From positions 1 to 52,903 of the IMG/VR virus record IMGVR_UViG_3300044610_000678: 52,903 nucleotides of DNA. The stretch is one strand, 5' to 3'. This DNA is from a virus. The translations under genes were made by a program, and so were the position numbers. The notes below the pieces were generated by a model. It saw only the letters and a list, made by a program, of their open reading frames with translations, did not search any database and was not told the DNA's origin. Shown here one piece after another: positions 9,154-16,862 of this stretch (its first letter is position 1; each line of letters starts with the position of its first letter).

Positions 9154-9693
9154 ATGATCGATTCCTCTGTCCATTACCAAGACGCCTTAGGGGCTAGTTC
9201 CCTGAGTTTTTGGAGAGTTTGCTCGCGGTCAACCCAGTACAAGCTTCAAGTCGAGCAAGACCGCCAATCATGGCAACGCGAGCAGCCCAAATGCTGCATG
9301 TACTGTAGAGAGAATCCTCGCTGGCCTGAATTGCAAATCCATGAGATCGAACGAAAGTCCCAAGCACCTTTGTCGTGGGCAAGTCGGAGTAACTACCTGC
9401 TTCTTTGCCAATCTTGTCACGCAGACGTCTTTGCAACGATGCCTCACGCAAAGCAATTGGCGCTGAAGTACCTGTGTGACCCAAAGCATTACAACCTTTC
9501 AGAGTGGCTAAGGATCAAAGACCCCAAAGGCCGTGCTCCGAATCGAGTCACTCAAGAGGAAGTCGATCGATATGCACAAGAGCTACTGCTTCTTCCGGTC
9601 TTAGCCCAGTCATTGTCGACCGTAAGCCAAACCGTTTGCTCAAAGAGCCTAGTAACAAATAGTCACCCAACCAAAAGGAAAGACGATGAGTAA
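9154..9693 (+). CDS. HNH-type zinc-ribbon protein, putative endonuclease
   Basis: 179 aa. Seen: C-x2-C (CMYC, about 48-51), then LQIHEIERKS, then NYLLLCQSCHADVF, in the order and spacing of the Cys4 HNH fold (zinc CxxC, first His on the beta strand, Asn, second CxxC-His). Family knowledge: HNH enzymes nick or cut DNA, and many phages use one next to the terminase during packaging. Here the gene lies in the sigma/ATPase module, so recombination or DNA metabolism is equally possible. The C-terminal 60 residues are Ser/Thr-rich and unassigned. The start has CAGGAG 7 nt upstream, and the 3' end overlaps the next gene by 8 bp. Confidence 0.7.
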   Translation: MIDSSVHYQDALGASSLSFWRVCSRSTQYKLQVEQDRQSWQREQPKCCMYCRENPRWPELQIHEIERKSQAPLSWASRSNYLLLCQSCHADVFATMPHAKQLALKYLCDPKHYNLSEWLRIKDPKGRAPNRVTQEEVDRYAQELLLLPVLAQSLSTVSQTVCSKSLVTNSHPTKRKDDE

Positions 9694-10315
9694 GCGTTGC
9701 AACAAAAAGAATTCCGATCCTCGGCAAATAGCCAAGCCCCTTGTTTCCCTTATGCAACTGTGCGCTCTGCTTGATACCTACGTCGACACCGAAGATTGGG
9801 AGCCGATCGACAAACAGCGTATCGCAGCGGCATGGAGAATCCTTAACCGAAAAGGGATCACCGCAGCCATGGTTCAAAAGAGCATCCAGTTTGAAGATGG
9901 CCCGCACGAGCGTCCGACGGCTAAGTCCCATCCGGGCCCATGGCATGTAGAGGGTAATGAAATACGCTGCGAACCTGACGATGAGGACGGGGGAATGGTG
10001 ATCTGCGAAATGATCAGTTCCAGATCCATCGGAGAAACGCATGCCAATGGTCTTTTGATCCGAAGCGCTCCCGAGCTGCGCACGATCCTCGAAGAGATTA
10101 CTTCGACTCGCTCGGATATCCCCAGGATCGGACTTTCGCTCATATCGCTCGATGTCATCGAGAAGGCCCAGGAACTCATAGACTCTATGAATCGCTCGCC
10201 AATCCATGCGGGGAATCGGCCTAGTGAATTGTCGCAGCATTCCTGCGAAGAAATTCCCATCCCGAGCAAGCAAGAAAGTCCCTTGTCATGTCTACCGTCG
10301 AGCTTAAATCCGTAG
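9686..10315 (+). CDS. Phage protein with HANGLLIRSAPEL motif, function unknown
   Basis: 209 aa. The segment GPWHVEGNEIRC followed about 45 residues later by HANGLLIRSAPELRTILEE matches a pattern seen in many small phage proteins of unknown role (ANA-x-LI-x-AAPEL). The C-terminus is Ser/Pro-rich and probably disordered. The ATG at 9686 has AAAGGAA upstream and lies inside the end of the HNH-type gene. Its own 3' end overlaps the ATPase start by 28 bp, so the three genes are likely translated together. No enzyme motif is seen. Confidence 0.65.
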   Translation: MSKRCNKKNSDPRQIAKPLVSLMQLCALLDTYVDTEDWEPIDKQRIAAAWRILNRKGITAAMVQKSIQFEDGPHERPTAKSHPGPWHVEGNEIRCEPDDEDGGMVICEMISSRSIGETHANGLLIRSAPELRTILEEITSTRSDIPRIGLSLISLDVIEKAQELIDSMNRSPIHAGNRPSELSQHSCEEIPIPSKQESPLSCLPSSLNP

Positions 10316-11736
10316 GCCCCATTGAATCGATCCTGTTTGATCTCCCCGAAGGCCAAGGGGGAGTGAAAGTTTTTCGCGGAACTTCCGGTGTCGGAAAAAC
10401 CACCGCCTTGCGAGCCCTCAGTGGCCTGATCGGAGATAAAGATTCGTTGGGAGATCTTGCCCCCTACGATGGCTCGGATCGTGGGGAGGTATCTGGACTA
10501 GGACGGTCTTTGAAAATCTCCCAGCGGGTCAGTGCCGCTGGGGCCTCGAGCGTACCGCATCTTGCGGGCAAGCTCGATGTTTCGATGTTGGTCGACCCCA
10601 AACTCATCGACCCTTGTGCTCGAACTAAGGCCAGAGTCCGATGCCTTGTCTCTCTGGGAGGCCAGAAGCTTAGTCCCGAACAACTTCTTGGCAGCGACTA
10701 CGAAAAGTATTCGCAGAAGATCGACATCGATGCTTTGCGAGACTCCGACGACCCGGTTGCCATGGCAGACAAAATCAAACGCTCGCTCGAACGCTATGCT
10801 ATCGAAGTGGAGCGGGAATCTGACCGCTGTGCGGGTATGGCCACCGCCAAACGTCAAGAAGCAGGAGACATCGAGTCGCTCCATAGCGGTCCTGAGTACA
10901 AAGATGCCATTACGCTCCACCGACAAGCCATGCTCTGTGTAAGCGATGCCAAACGCCGCCGCGAACAATTTCGGCAGGCCTCTGTGCAGAATGCCAATCT
11001 TCGACAGCAAATCGACCAGCTCGAGCAACAAGACTTTGACGTTTCAGCTATCGAAGCAGATATGCTTGCCCAGAGTCGAATCGTCGAGGGTCTCAAGGAA
11101 CGCCTCCAAAGTGCTCAAATTGCCCTGGCCCAGAAGCAAAGCAGGCTTGAAGAGTCCAAGCGTCATACGGCCACTCTCGAACAACTTCGCCGCAGTCTTA
11201 GCGACCCCGGCCAAGACATTCCTGACGAGGTTCTCACCAGTCTTGAGCAAGCCGAGCAGAAAGCCTTGGAATCCCTCAGCCAAGCAAGCTTGCTTACCAC
11301 TCGGAAAGCAGCGCTACAGCAATCGATCGACTTTCAGCACCAATCCGCAGACCTTGCCGAGGAAGCCTCTGAGGTTCGCGCTGTGGCGATTGCCGTCCAA
11401 GCGGAAGTTCAAAAAGCACTCCCCTCAGGCCCCATCGAAGTCCAAGACGGCAAGCTTGTGGTAGACTACCAAAAGCGAGGGAAGGTGATTCCCTTCGAAG
11501 AACTCTCTACCGGACAAAAGTGGAAAGTTGCCATGGAGTACGCTGTTGCTGCCGTTGGAGAGGGTGGAGTGATTCCGCTTTCCCAGGAAGCTTGGCAAGC
11601 TTTAGGGCCAGACCTCAAAGACTCCATCGCCCAGCAATGCCGAGACGCGAAAGTCTGGCTAGTGACCGGGGAGGTGGCCGACGGGGAATTGAGGGTGGAG
11701 GAGTATGTAACTGTTTCGGCGATTTCGGATATCTGA
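10288..11736 (+). CDS. SMC/RecF-like ATPase with degenerate Walker B
   Basis: 482 aa. Seen: P-loop GTSGVGKTTALRALSGL near residues 31-47, a long coiled coil at about 165-375 (heptads rich in Q, E, L), and an ABC-type signature FEELSTGQKWKVAMEYAV near 405-422. The expected Walker B (four hydrophobics, then DE) is replaced by VIPLSQEAW, so the Mg-binding aspartate is not evident. Family knowledge: RecF/Rad50/SMC-like ATPases hold or process DNA ends; phage forms accompany recombination or replication genes. Inference: DNA metabolism for the element, possibly as a non-hydrolysing clamp. It is translationally linked to the gene before and followed after 17 bp by a broken DUF3037 gene. Confidence 0.75.
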   Translation: MSTVELKSVGPIESILFDLPEGQGGVKVFRGTSGVGKTTALRALSGLIGDKDSLGDLAPYDGSDRGEVSGLGRSLKISQRVSAAGASSVPHLAGKLDVSMLVDPKLIDPCARTKARVRCLVSLGGQKLSPEQLLGSDYEKYSQKIDIDALRDSDDPVAMADKIKRSLERYAIEVERESDRCAGMATAKRQEAGDIESLHSGPEYKDAITLHRQAMLCVSDAKRRREQFRQASVQNANLRQQIDQLEQQDFDVSAIEADMLAQSRIVEGLKERLQSAQIALAQKQSRLEESKRHTATLEQLRRSLSDPGQDIPDEVLTSLEQAEQKALESLSQASLLTTRKAALQQSIDFQHQSADLAEEASEVRAVAIAVQAEVQKALPSGPIEVQDGKLVVDYQKRGKVIPFEELSTGQKWKVAMEYAVAAVGEGGVIPLSQEAWQALGPDLKDSIAQQCRDAKVWLVTGEVADGELRVEEYVTVSAISDI

Positions 11737-11753
11737 TTCGCAGGATCCAATCG

Positions 11754-12155
11754 ATGCCTAAAATACGAGGGTATTAAAGTATAGTTCAGTATTGCCCCGA
11801 TCTCGCGCGACGCGAAGTCGTAAACATTGGCGTAGTGTTATTCGTGGGCGAAAAGTCGCATTTGCGAGTCCGTCTCTGTGAACACAATCGACTTGTAAAG
11901 CAGTTTTTCGGAACAGATACCGATGGATTTAATAATCTCAACGATTTCAAAAAGAGCTTTAAGCACCGCATTGAATTCGAGCAGGATCGGATTGATTCAC
12001 TGGAGCGATTCGAGTATTTCGCAGGCTCTCGGGGAAACCAGCTTCCGTCAACTCACCCTGCGTTCGTCAAAGTAGGAGACTGTCAGTCAACTCTTGACGA
12101 GCTATACGAACGCTTAGTCGAGTTGCCACCTGACTCGCTGCAAAAAGGCATTTAG
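11754..12155 (+). pseudogene. DUF3037-family gene with in-frame stop at codon 8
   Basis: From the ATG at 11754 (AGGA 8 nt upstream) the frame reads MPKIRGY, then TAA (11775-11777), then SIVQYCPDLARREVVNIGVVLF and on to 12155. The joined sequence matches the family start 'GYYSIVQYCPD..R.E..N+GV', so the TAA stands where a Tyr codon (TAC/TAT) is expected. This points to a nonsense mutation, a sequencing error or, less likely, readthrough. A GTG at 11835 could restart translation and give a 106-aa fragment lacking the conserved first strand. Family function is not established. Confidence 0.65.
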
Positions 12156-12167
12156 ATCGGCCTATTT

Positions 12168-12206
12168 AGGTAGCAAGTTGTACCTCCTGATCTCTCACTG
12201 CTACCT
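12168..12206. terminator. 8-bp inverted repeat between DUF3037 relic and next gene
   Basis: AGGTAGCA (12168-12175) and TGCTACCT (12199-12206) are exact reverse complements around a 23-nt loop, without a T-run. It may be a weak terminator or an operator for the small gene starting at 12215. Confidence 0.35.
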
Positions 12207-12214
12207 TGACTACC

Positions 12215-12430
12215 ATGAACCGAGCCAGCCCGTTTCCCCATGCCGATACGAATAATCATATTTCGATTGCTTTGAAAGCCTACCGCGATTCGCTCCTATG
12301 CACAGACTCTGAGCTGATTCAATTTGGCCGCGACAAGGCCGCAAAGCATCTATGGCTTGCTCTAGGGATTTATCCCACGTACGCAAGATCGCAGTGGAGG
12401 AGTCTCAGGCCCGCTCGCGTCAAAGCCTAA
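12215..12430 (+). CDS. Small hypothetical protein, 71 aa
   Basis: Starts at the ATG at 12215 (an in-frame TTG lies 9 bp upstream) and ends RPARVKA. The middle is predicted helical (HISIALKAYRDSLLCTDSELIQFGRDKAAKHLWLAL). No recognised family and no good ribosome site, so expression is uncertain. It lies between the DUF3037 relic and the MuF-like head gene. Confidence 0.4.
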   Translation: MNRASPFPHADTNNHISIALKAYRDSLLCTDSELIQFGRDKAAKHLWLALGIYPTYARSQWRSLRPARVKA

Positions 12431-12443
12431 GGGAATAAGGGCG

Positions 12444-12566
12444 ATGGAATTCAAAAGGCTCGGCTCCTTAGCGTTTGAAGTTGGATACCCATTCTTGTTA
12501 GGCTTGAACTCCAGCAAGGCAGCTTGCATGCACTTGATGCAGAAGGATCTGTTTCTTTGGCTCTAG
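12444..12566 (+). CDS. Possible 40-aa peptide
   Basis: ATG at 12444 with GGGAATAAGGG just upstream; the product begins MEFKRLGSLAF and ends KDLFLWL. Moderately hydrophobic, with no recognised family. It could be a real small phage gene or chance. It fills an otherwise empty 190-bp gap before the MuF-like gene. Confidence 0.25.
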   Translation: MEFKRLGSLAFEVGYPFLLGLNSSKAACMHLMQKDLFLWL

Positions 12567-12619
12567 GGGTAAATCTCTAGGGCCATTTTCATTGACGATT
12601 CGTCGAGCGAAACCGAGCT

Positions 12620-13297
12620 ATGGAAGTAAGCAGACGAGATGCCCAGGAGCAGGCATTGGACGAAGCTCTAGCCCTCGTATGGAGCCAGTGGACCTCGGTC
12701 GTCGATCCAAGTCTCCTTACCGAAGCAGCTTTAATCGAACTCCTAAGGATCCATTGCTACGGGAGTCTCTACGGTGTATGGTTCTCGGCCTACAGGAACA
12801 TCATCGAAGATCTCGGACGCCAAGCACAGCAGCAAACGCCCTTGGCTGCCTTCGCGCTTTTCTTTTTTGCATGGTCAAAGGATATCGCTAAGCGCTGGCA
12901 ACAACGAGTCGCAGATTACCAGGTTGAACGAATCGTCAGTGCCCAAAGTAGGCCAGCGGTCGTTGGACAGCAGGATGCCAGAGTTCTTGCGCAATCGGGC
13001 ATTGCTCCTCCATGGCCCTTTGCCAAGGAGATCATTGTTGCTCCGGAGGACACCAAGCGGGAATCGGTAACGGCAGTCACGCAAGTTCATACGCACGGGG
13101 AGTTGCAAGCGGTGAGAGTCATCGGCCCGTATGCTGGCGACCTAGTGCCGATCTGGCGAACGGAACTGCGAGCATGCAAGAGTTGCGCTGAACTCGAAGG
13201 AACCGGCCCTGATGTTTGGAAAAGGGTTTCGCCCACAGGCCCCCCAATGCACCCGAACTGTCGATGCTGGCTTGAGTGGATTCGCTGGGAGCCATAG
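12620..13297 (+). CDS. MuF/SPP1 gp7-like minor head protein
   Basis: 225 aa. Seen: the C-terminal signature of the Mu gpF family, with C-x2-C (ACKSCAELEGTGP, about 189-200) and then PPMHPNCRCWL (about 211-221), the Cys/His cluster that ends these proteins. The N-terminal 110 residues are helical, as usual. Family knowledge: a minor capsid protein bound to the portal inside the procapsid, with a role in head assembly or DNA ejection. It is shorter than SPP1 gp7 (about 300). No strong ribosome site precedes the ATG. It normally follows the portal directly; here about 5.3 kb of early-type genes lie between. Confidence 0.75.
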   Translation: MEVSRRDAQEQALDEALALVWSQWTSVVDPSLLTEAALIELLRIHCYGSLYGVWFSAYRNIIEDLGRQAQQQTPLAAFALFFFAWSKDIAKRWQQRVADYQVERIVSAQSRPAVVGQQDARVLAQSGIAPPWPFAKEIIVAPEDTKRESVTAVTQVHTHGELQAVRVIGPYAGDLVPIWRTELRACKSCAELEGTGPDVWKRVSPTGPPMHPNCRCWLEWIRWEP

Positions 13298-13357
13298 CAG
13301 CTTTTTGAATTGTGCGATCGAAATCGGCATAGTGAAGCGAATCCAAGGAGATCAATC

Positions 13358-13546
13358 ATGGCCAACGGGCAAATGGGCAAGAGAATCAGCGAAGAAACCA
13401 AAATCTCGGCGCTAAAGCTGATCGCGAAGGGAAATTCTGTTCCGCAAGTAGCTGTTAGGCTCGGGGTATCCCAGTCGGTGATCAGGAACTGGATCAGGGA
13501 AAGCGGTATGAAGCCCCACAGTGGTGCCGTGGAAAACCAGTCGTGA
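13358..13546 (+). CDS. Small helix-turn-helix protein, 62 aa
   Basis: The ATG at 13358 has AAGGAGA 7-8 nt upstream, which decides it over an in-frame TTG at 13310. Residues about 9-45 (EETKISALKLIAKGNSVPQV, then ARLGVSQSVIRNWIRESG) are a transposase/homeodomain-like HTH. It is too short to be a transposase, and could be a DNA-binding regulator or a terminase-small-subunit-like fragment. It marks the left border of cargo block II. Confidence 0.6.
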   Translation: MANGQMGKRISEETKISALKLIAKGNSVPQVAVRLGVSQSVIRNWIRESGMKPHSGAVENQS

Positions 13547-13642
13547 AAATGAACGACAGCTCACCCACCAGAAGCAATGATTGACAATACTTTCCGTTAA
13601 AAACCGTTTCTGACTACGGGGGCCTGCGGCATACTGCTTCTA

Positions 13643-16600
13643 TTACCCTTGAGTAAACGCCTGCTTGAGCTGTTGGTACGTTTGCTCCATCCATTCGTCC
13701 AATTGGCATCCGTTATCTACAAGTGTTTTTAGAACCGTATAGCAAGCACCAAGACATTGGCCACCTAGATTATCTTCCCCTATCAATCGAGATTTTTCGT
13801 ATGCTCGTATTGCAGTAATCGCAGCAGTTCTGCCCAGGAAAAGATTTCCAGGATTGAATTGATGCAGGTTTAGGGCAATTTCAAGGGCTTGAATCTGTAA
13901 CGCGAGCGAATTCTTTTTTGCATCGTCGCTTTCTGTACTTCCAAGAATGTCCGATAGTCTCCCCAGTGAAACTAGTAGGTCGCGGAGTGCCTGGGCCGAA
14001 TTGGGGTTCGCCTCGGCAATCTGCCTTCGGATATCGAGCGACTCTTGAAAGTGCCCCAGAGCCAATTCAGCGTCTCCAGACTTGCCTCGCGCAAGATAAA
14101 AATCACCAAGTTTGTTTAGCGACACGCTCAGGTCGCGTAGTGCCTGGGCCGAATTGGGGTTCGCCTCGGCAATCTGCCTTCGGATATCGAGCGACTCTTG
14201 AAAGTGCCCCAGAGCCAATTCAGCGTCTCCAGACTTGCCTCGCGCAAGATAGAAGCTTCCCTGGTCTGTCAACGCAGCAGAAAACAGGCGACTGGCTTCT
14301 TGATCCGCTTTATTCTTTTCGTAGGAAAACCGCTGACATCGAACAAACTGATCCGTTAACCGCTGCGCATTTGCAATCGACCCAGTGGTCAGTTCGGCTT
14401 CGCCAAGAACTCCGCAACCGACCGCAAAAGTCAATTCTTTCGGGTAGCCTCTTGCTAGATGTATCGCGTTATCTCCGAAGGGTCGCATTACCCAAAGGAT
14501 TGAAGGATCATGCCGCCATCGATCTTCAAGATCTTTTTGCTTCTTATCAAAAACCTCAGCGACATTTTTCACCGCTTGCGAATGAGACGATTCATCCATG
14601 CGTTTTTGCACATGCGCAGCAACAAGTCGGTGGATTTTTGCAACAGCCGGAACACTGAATCTAGGTTGTGGTTCACCCTCTTTGATCACCGGTCGCTCTG
14701 CGCTCTCAGTGAGTAGCCTAAGGCCACTGAGTTGTCTCCAAACTTTAGCCCACTCGTCGGGCTTGGAAACGTCCTTTCGAGGTAACATTGCATCTTCGAA
14801 TAGAGGTTCGAGCACTTGGCGTATTTGCTCTGGAATACCTTCGAATTGAGTACGCATGGTTCGAATAAACTCAGGTGCATGAATTGGATCATCTAGCAAA
14901 TGAAACTGAAAGAGTCCAGAATTTTCGGCATCGGAACTGAGCAATTCTTTAAGCACTCCAACGGCTTTTTCTCGTGCTACTTCAACGTCTCGAAGCTCAG
15001 GATAGTTCTTGGAAGCGATTTCCCTGAGCCAATCCATGATCACGGAATCAGGTTCTAGTATGGCAGCATGATCTAAGACGAATCGAGCTCGCTCATCTAG
15101 TTTGCTCAAGGTCCAATCGGTTACGATTGAAAGCTGCTTCTCTCGATGCCGAACATGAGGAGAGACACCATCCAAGGCAAGGGCTTCTTCGGCTGTTGAT
15201 ATTCCCTCCTTCGCGAGTCTAGCACAATAGTCGTTGGGATCTACCTCTGGATGTTCTGCTAAGAACGCACCAACGATTTCTACTGCAAGGGTAAAGCAAC
15301 CAAGTTCCTCGCAGAGCCTCTTTACACCTTCTTCGTACTGGGGTGATGGAAACTGCTGGTTGGGCTGAAAATCCCTTATCAGTGCAATCGCATCATCGAT
15401 TGGCAGAGAATCCACTGCGATGGGTCTTAGATCTTTACCTACCCCGAATTTCTCTGGATCGAGTCTCGTGGTTACTACCAGCTCAAACCATTCGGATTGC
15501 GGTAGAAACTTGAGTTGCTCGGCGGAAACCAATTCCGGATGATCGACGTTATCAAAAATCACAAGCGCCCTTGGATACAACTCAGGCAGGTTCACTTCGC
15601 TGCTCATGCGATCCTTATCCTGCCGTAGCTTCGCCATGATTCGCTCGGCGTTTTGTTCCATATAACGCTCTAATTGCAGTAGAACAAAACCGATCGTCTG
15701 ATCAGGATCGTTCTGGACGTCCTGTGGAACATCGAAACGAAGCTCTGCTTGACCTGCCAATCGCATCAGAGCGTCTGCTAAAGAGCTCACACCTTCGCAG
15801 GGAACCAGCCAGCGGCCACCTGCTGCATAGAAGTCGGCATAGGCGTGAGCGTACTGAACCGCCAAAGCAGTTTTCCCTTGACCGCCAAGGCCATGTACAG
15901 CGGTTACCACGCCGACTTTATCGCTGATAAGCGATTGGTGGAGTTCTCGTAGTTCACGGTGCCTACCCACGAAATGAGGGTACGTTCTCCCCAAGCTGCG
16001 CCGTCCCGGAGCAAGATCGGCAAGTAAGCATCTATCGAGCCTCGTTGCGATATGCTCATCCATAGACTTAAGCCGTTCTGCCAGGTCAACGATTTTCTCC
16101 TTATCCGATTGGGGATCGGCTCGAAGCTGATCGAGCCGTTCGGAAGCATCGAGCTCTGCAAGAATTTGTGGACCTTTACTGAACCAGGGTTGCAGGACAA
16201 ATGTTGCCCTCGGATTCAGAGCGTTGGCTTGATCGAGGTAATTGTTTCTCCTTCGAAATTCCTCGGAGACCATATCTAGCCAACGTGCGATTTCTTGATC
16301 GGCCCTTAGCTCTCTTTCAAGGGCTTGAACTTTGCCTTCGTCATAATCAGGCAGCTTGCTGATCCCAGGCATCCCTGGAACAATCTCAAAAAAGACCGTG
16401 CGAATCCCATCGTCACCCCTGGCCAGGGAGTGCTCTCTACGAAGGTACTCTTCCCACTCCCATCGGCAGTTCTTTGAACGCATGTAGTTCGGGGATAGAA
16501 AAGCCAAGAATAGATTCGATGTTCGAAGGCCCTGTCCTAGCCTTGCCTTCCAATCACTACCGTTCTCGATTGCCTCGGTGTCAAAGAAAATCCTCAGCTC

Positions 16601-16735
16601 TCTGCCGGTGTAGAGCTTGTGCTGCTTTTGAAGGCGGTTGTAGAAGGCAGTAATCCATCCTTCGGAACTGCCACCCTGGGGCTTGTTGTCCAAACGGGAA
16701 TAAGAAAAAAACAGATGGTGAGTCTGGTGGGGCAT
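13643..16735 (-). CDS. TIR-NB-ARC-TPR (NLR/STAND-type) protein, cargo block II
   Basis: 1030 aa. Seen: an N-terminal TIR domain (about 5-150) with FFSYSRLDN, IFFDTEAIENGSDW and SPNYMRSKNCRWEWEEY, where Glu93 is at the usual NADase glutamate position. NTPase: FVGRHREL, P-loop GLGGQGKTALA near 281-291, Walker B ALVIFDNVD near 395. A helical region follows, and then C-terminal TPR-type repeats (about 800-950), two of them nearly identical. Family knowledge: TIR-STAND proteins of bacteria sense phage proteins and then degrade NAD. Inference: an anti-phage sensor carried by a phage element, perhaps for superinfection exclusion. It stands alone and opposite to the head genes on both sides, with its own promoter-like -10. 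The start ATG complements 16733-16735. Confidence 0.88.
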   Translation of the reverse strand: MPHQTHHLFFSYSRLDNKPQGGSSEGWITAFYNRLQKQHKLYTGRELRIFFDTEAIENGSDWKARLGQGLRTSNLFLAFLSPNYMRSKNCRWEWEEYLRREHSLARGDDGIRTVFFEIVPGMPGISKLPDYDEGKVQALERELRADQEIARWLDMVSEEFRRRNNYLDQANALNPRATFVLQPWFSKGPQILAELDASERLDQLRADPQSDKEKIVDLAERLKSMDEHIATRLDRCLLADLAPGRRSLGRTYPHFVGRHRELRELHQSLISDKVGVVTAVHGLGGQGKTALAVQYAHAYADFYAAGGRWLVPCEGVSSLADALMRLAGQAELRFDVPQDVQNDPDQTIGFVLLQLERYMEQNAERIMAKLRQDKDRMSSEVNLPELYPRALVIFDNVDHPELVSAEQLKFLPQSEWFELVVTTRLDPEKFGVGKDLRPIAVDSLPIDDAIALIRDFQPNQQFPSPQYEEGVKRLCEELGCFTLAVEIVGAFLAEHPEVDPNDYCARLAKEGISTAEEALALDGVSPHVRHREKQLSIVTDWTLSKLDERARFVLDHAAILEPDSVIMDWLREIASKNYPELRDVEVAREKAVGVLKELLSSDAENSGLFQFHLLDDPIHAPEFIRTMRTQFEGIPEQIRQVLEPLFEDAMLPRKDVSKPDEWAKVWRQLSGLRLLTESAERPVIKEGEPQPRFSVPAVAKIHRLVAAHVQKRMDESSHSQAVKNVAEVFDKKQKDLEDRWRHDPSILWVMRPFGDNAIHLARGYPKELTFAVGCGVLGEAELTTGSIANAQRLTDQFVRCQRFSYEKNKADQEASRLFSAALTDQGSFYLARGKSGDAELALGHFQESLDIRRQIAEANPNSAQALRDLSVSLNKLGDFYLARGKSGDAELALGHFQESLDIRRQIAEANPNSAQALRDLLVSLGRLSDILGSTESDDAKKNSLALQIQALEIALNLHQFNPGNLFLGRTAAITAIRAYEKSRLIGEDNLGGQCLGACYTVLKTLVDNGCQLDEWMEQTYQQLKQAFTQG
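13978..14251 (-). repeat. Near-identical tandem TPR-coding repeat (153-bp period)
   Basis: 13978-14098 and 14131-14251 match at 120 of 121 positions by eye (the mismatch is G/T at 13985/14138), giving two copies of a 51-residue unit starting G-x-FYLARGKSGDAEL. Such identity implies recent duplication or conversion within the sensor domain. Confidence 0.9.
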
Positions 16736-16755
16736 ATTGGGCTCTACAACTTGGC

Positions 16756-16761
16756 ATTATA
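16756..16761 (-). promoter_or_regulatory. Consensus -10 box upstream of the TIR gene
   Basis: TATAAT on the minus strand, 21 bp before the start codon, which would leave a short leader. No convincing -35 is found at 16-18 bp spacing, so this is a candidate only. Confidence 0.4.
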
Positions 16762-16862
16762 CGTTTCGGGGGTTGCTAGTCTTGAAAGTATAACAGAGCC
16801 AAACTCAGACGGTTTGAACCCTGCTTTCAAGTTTTCGAGCATAGCGTCCAAGGAGACACCCC

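Noticed and set aside
9548-10273. Long minus-strand frame opposite the HNH and small phage genes
   Set aside because: The plus strand has coupled genes with ribosome sites and family motifs; the minus frame has none.
12561-12584. CTCTAGGG direct repeat
   Set aside because: Only two short copies, with no link to a recognisable site.
13918-14658. 246-codon plus-strand frame opposite the TIR-NB-ARC gene, with internal repeats
   Set aside because: Its repeats are the mirror of the TPR-coding repeats, and it has no family features.
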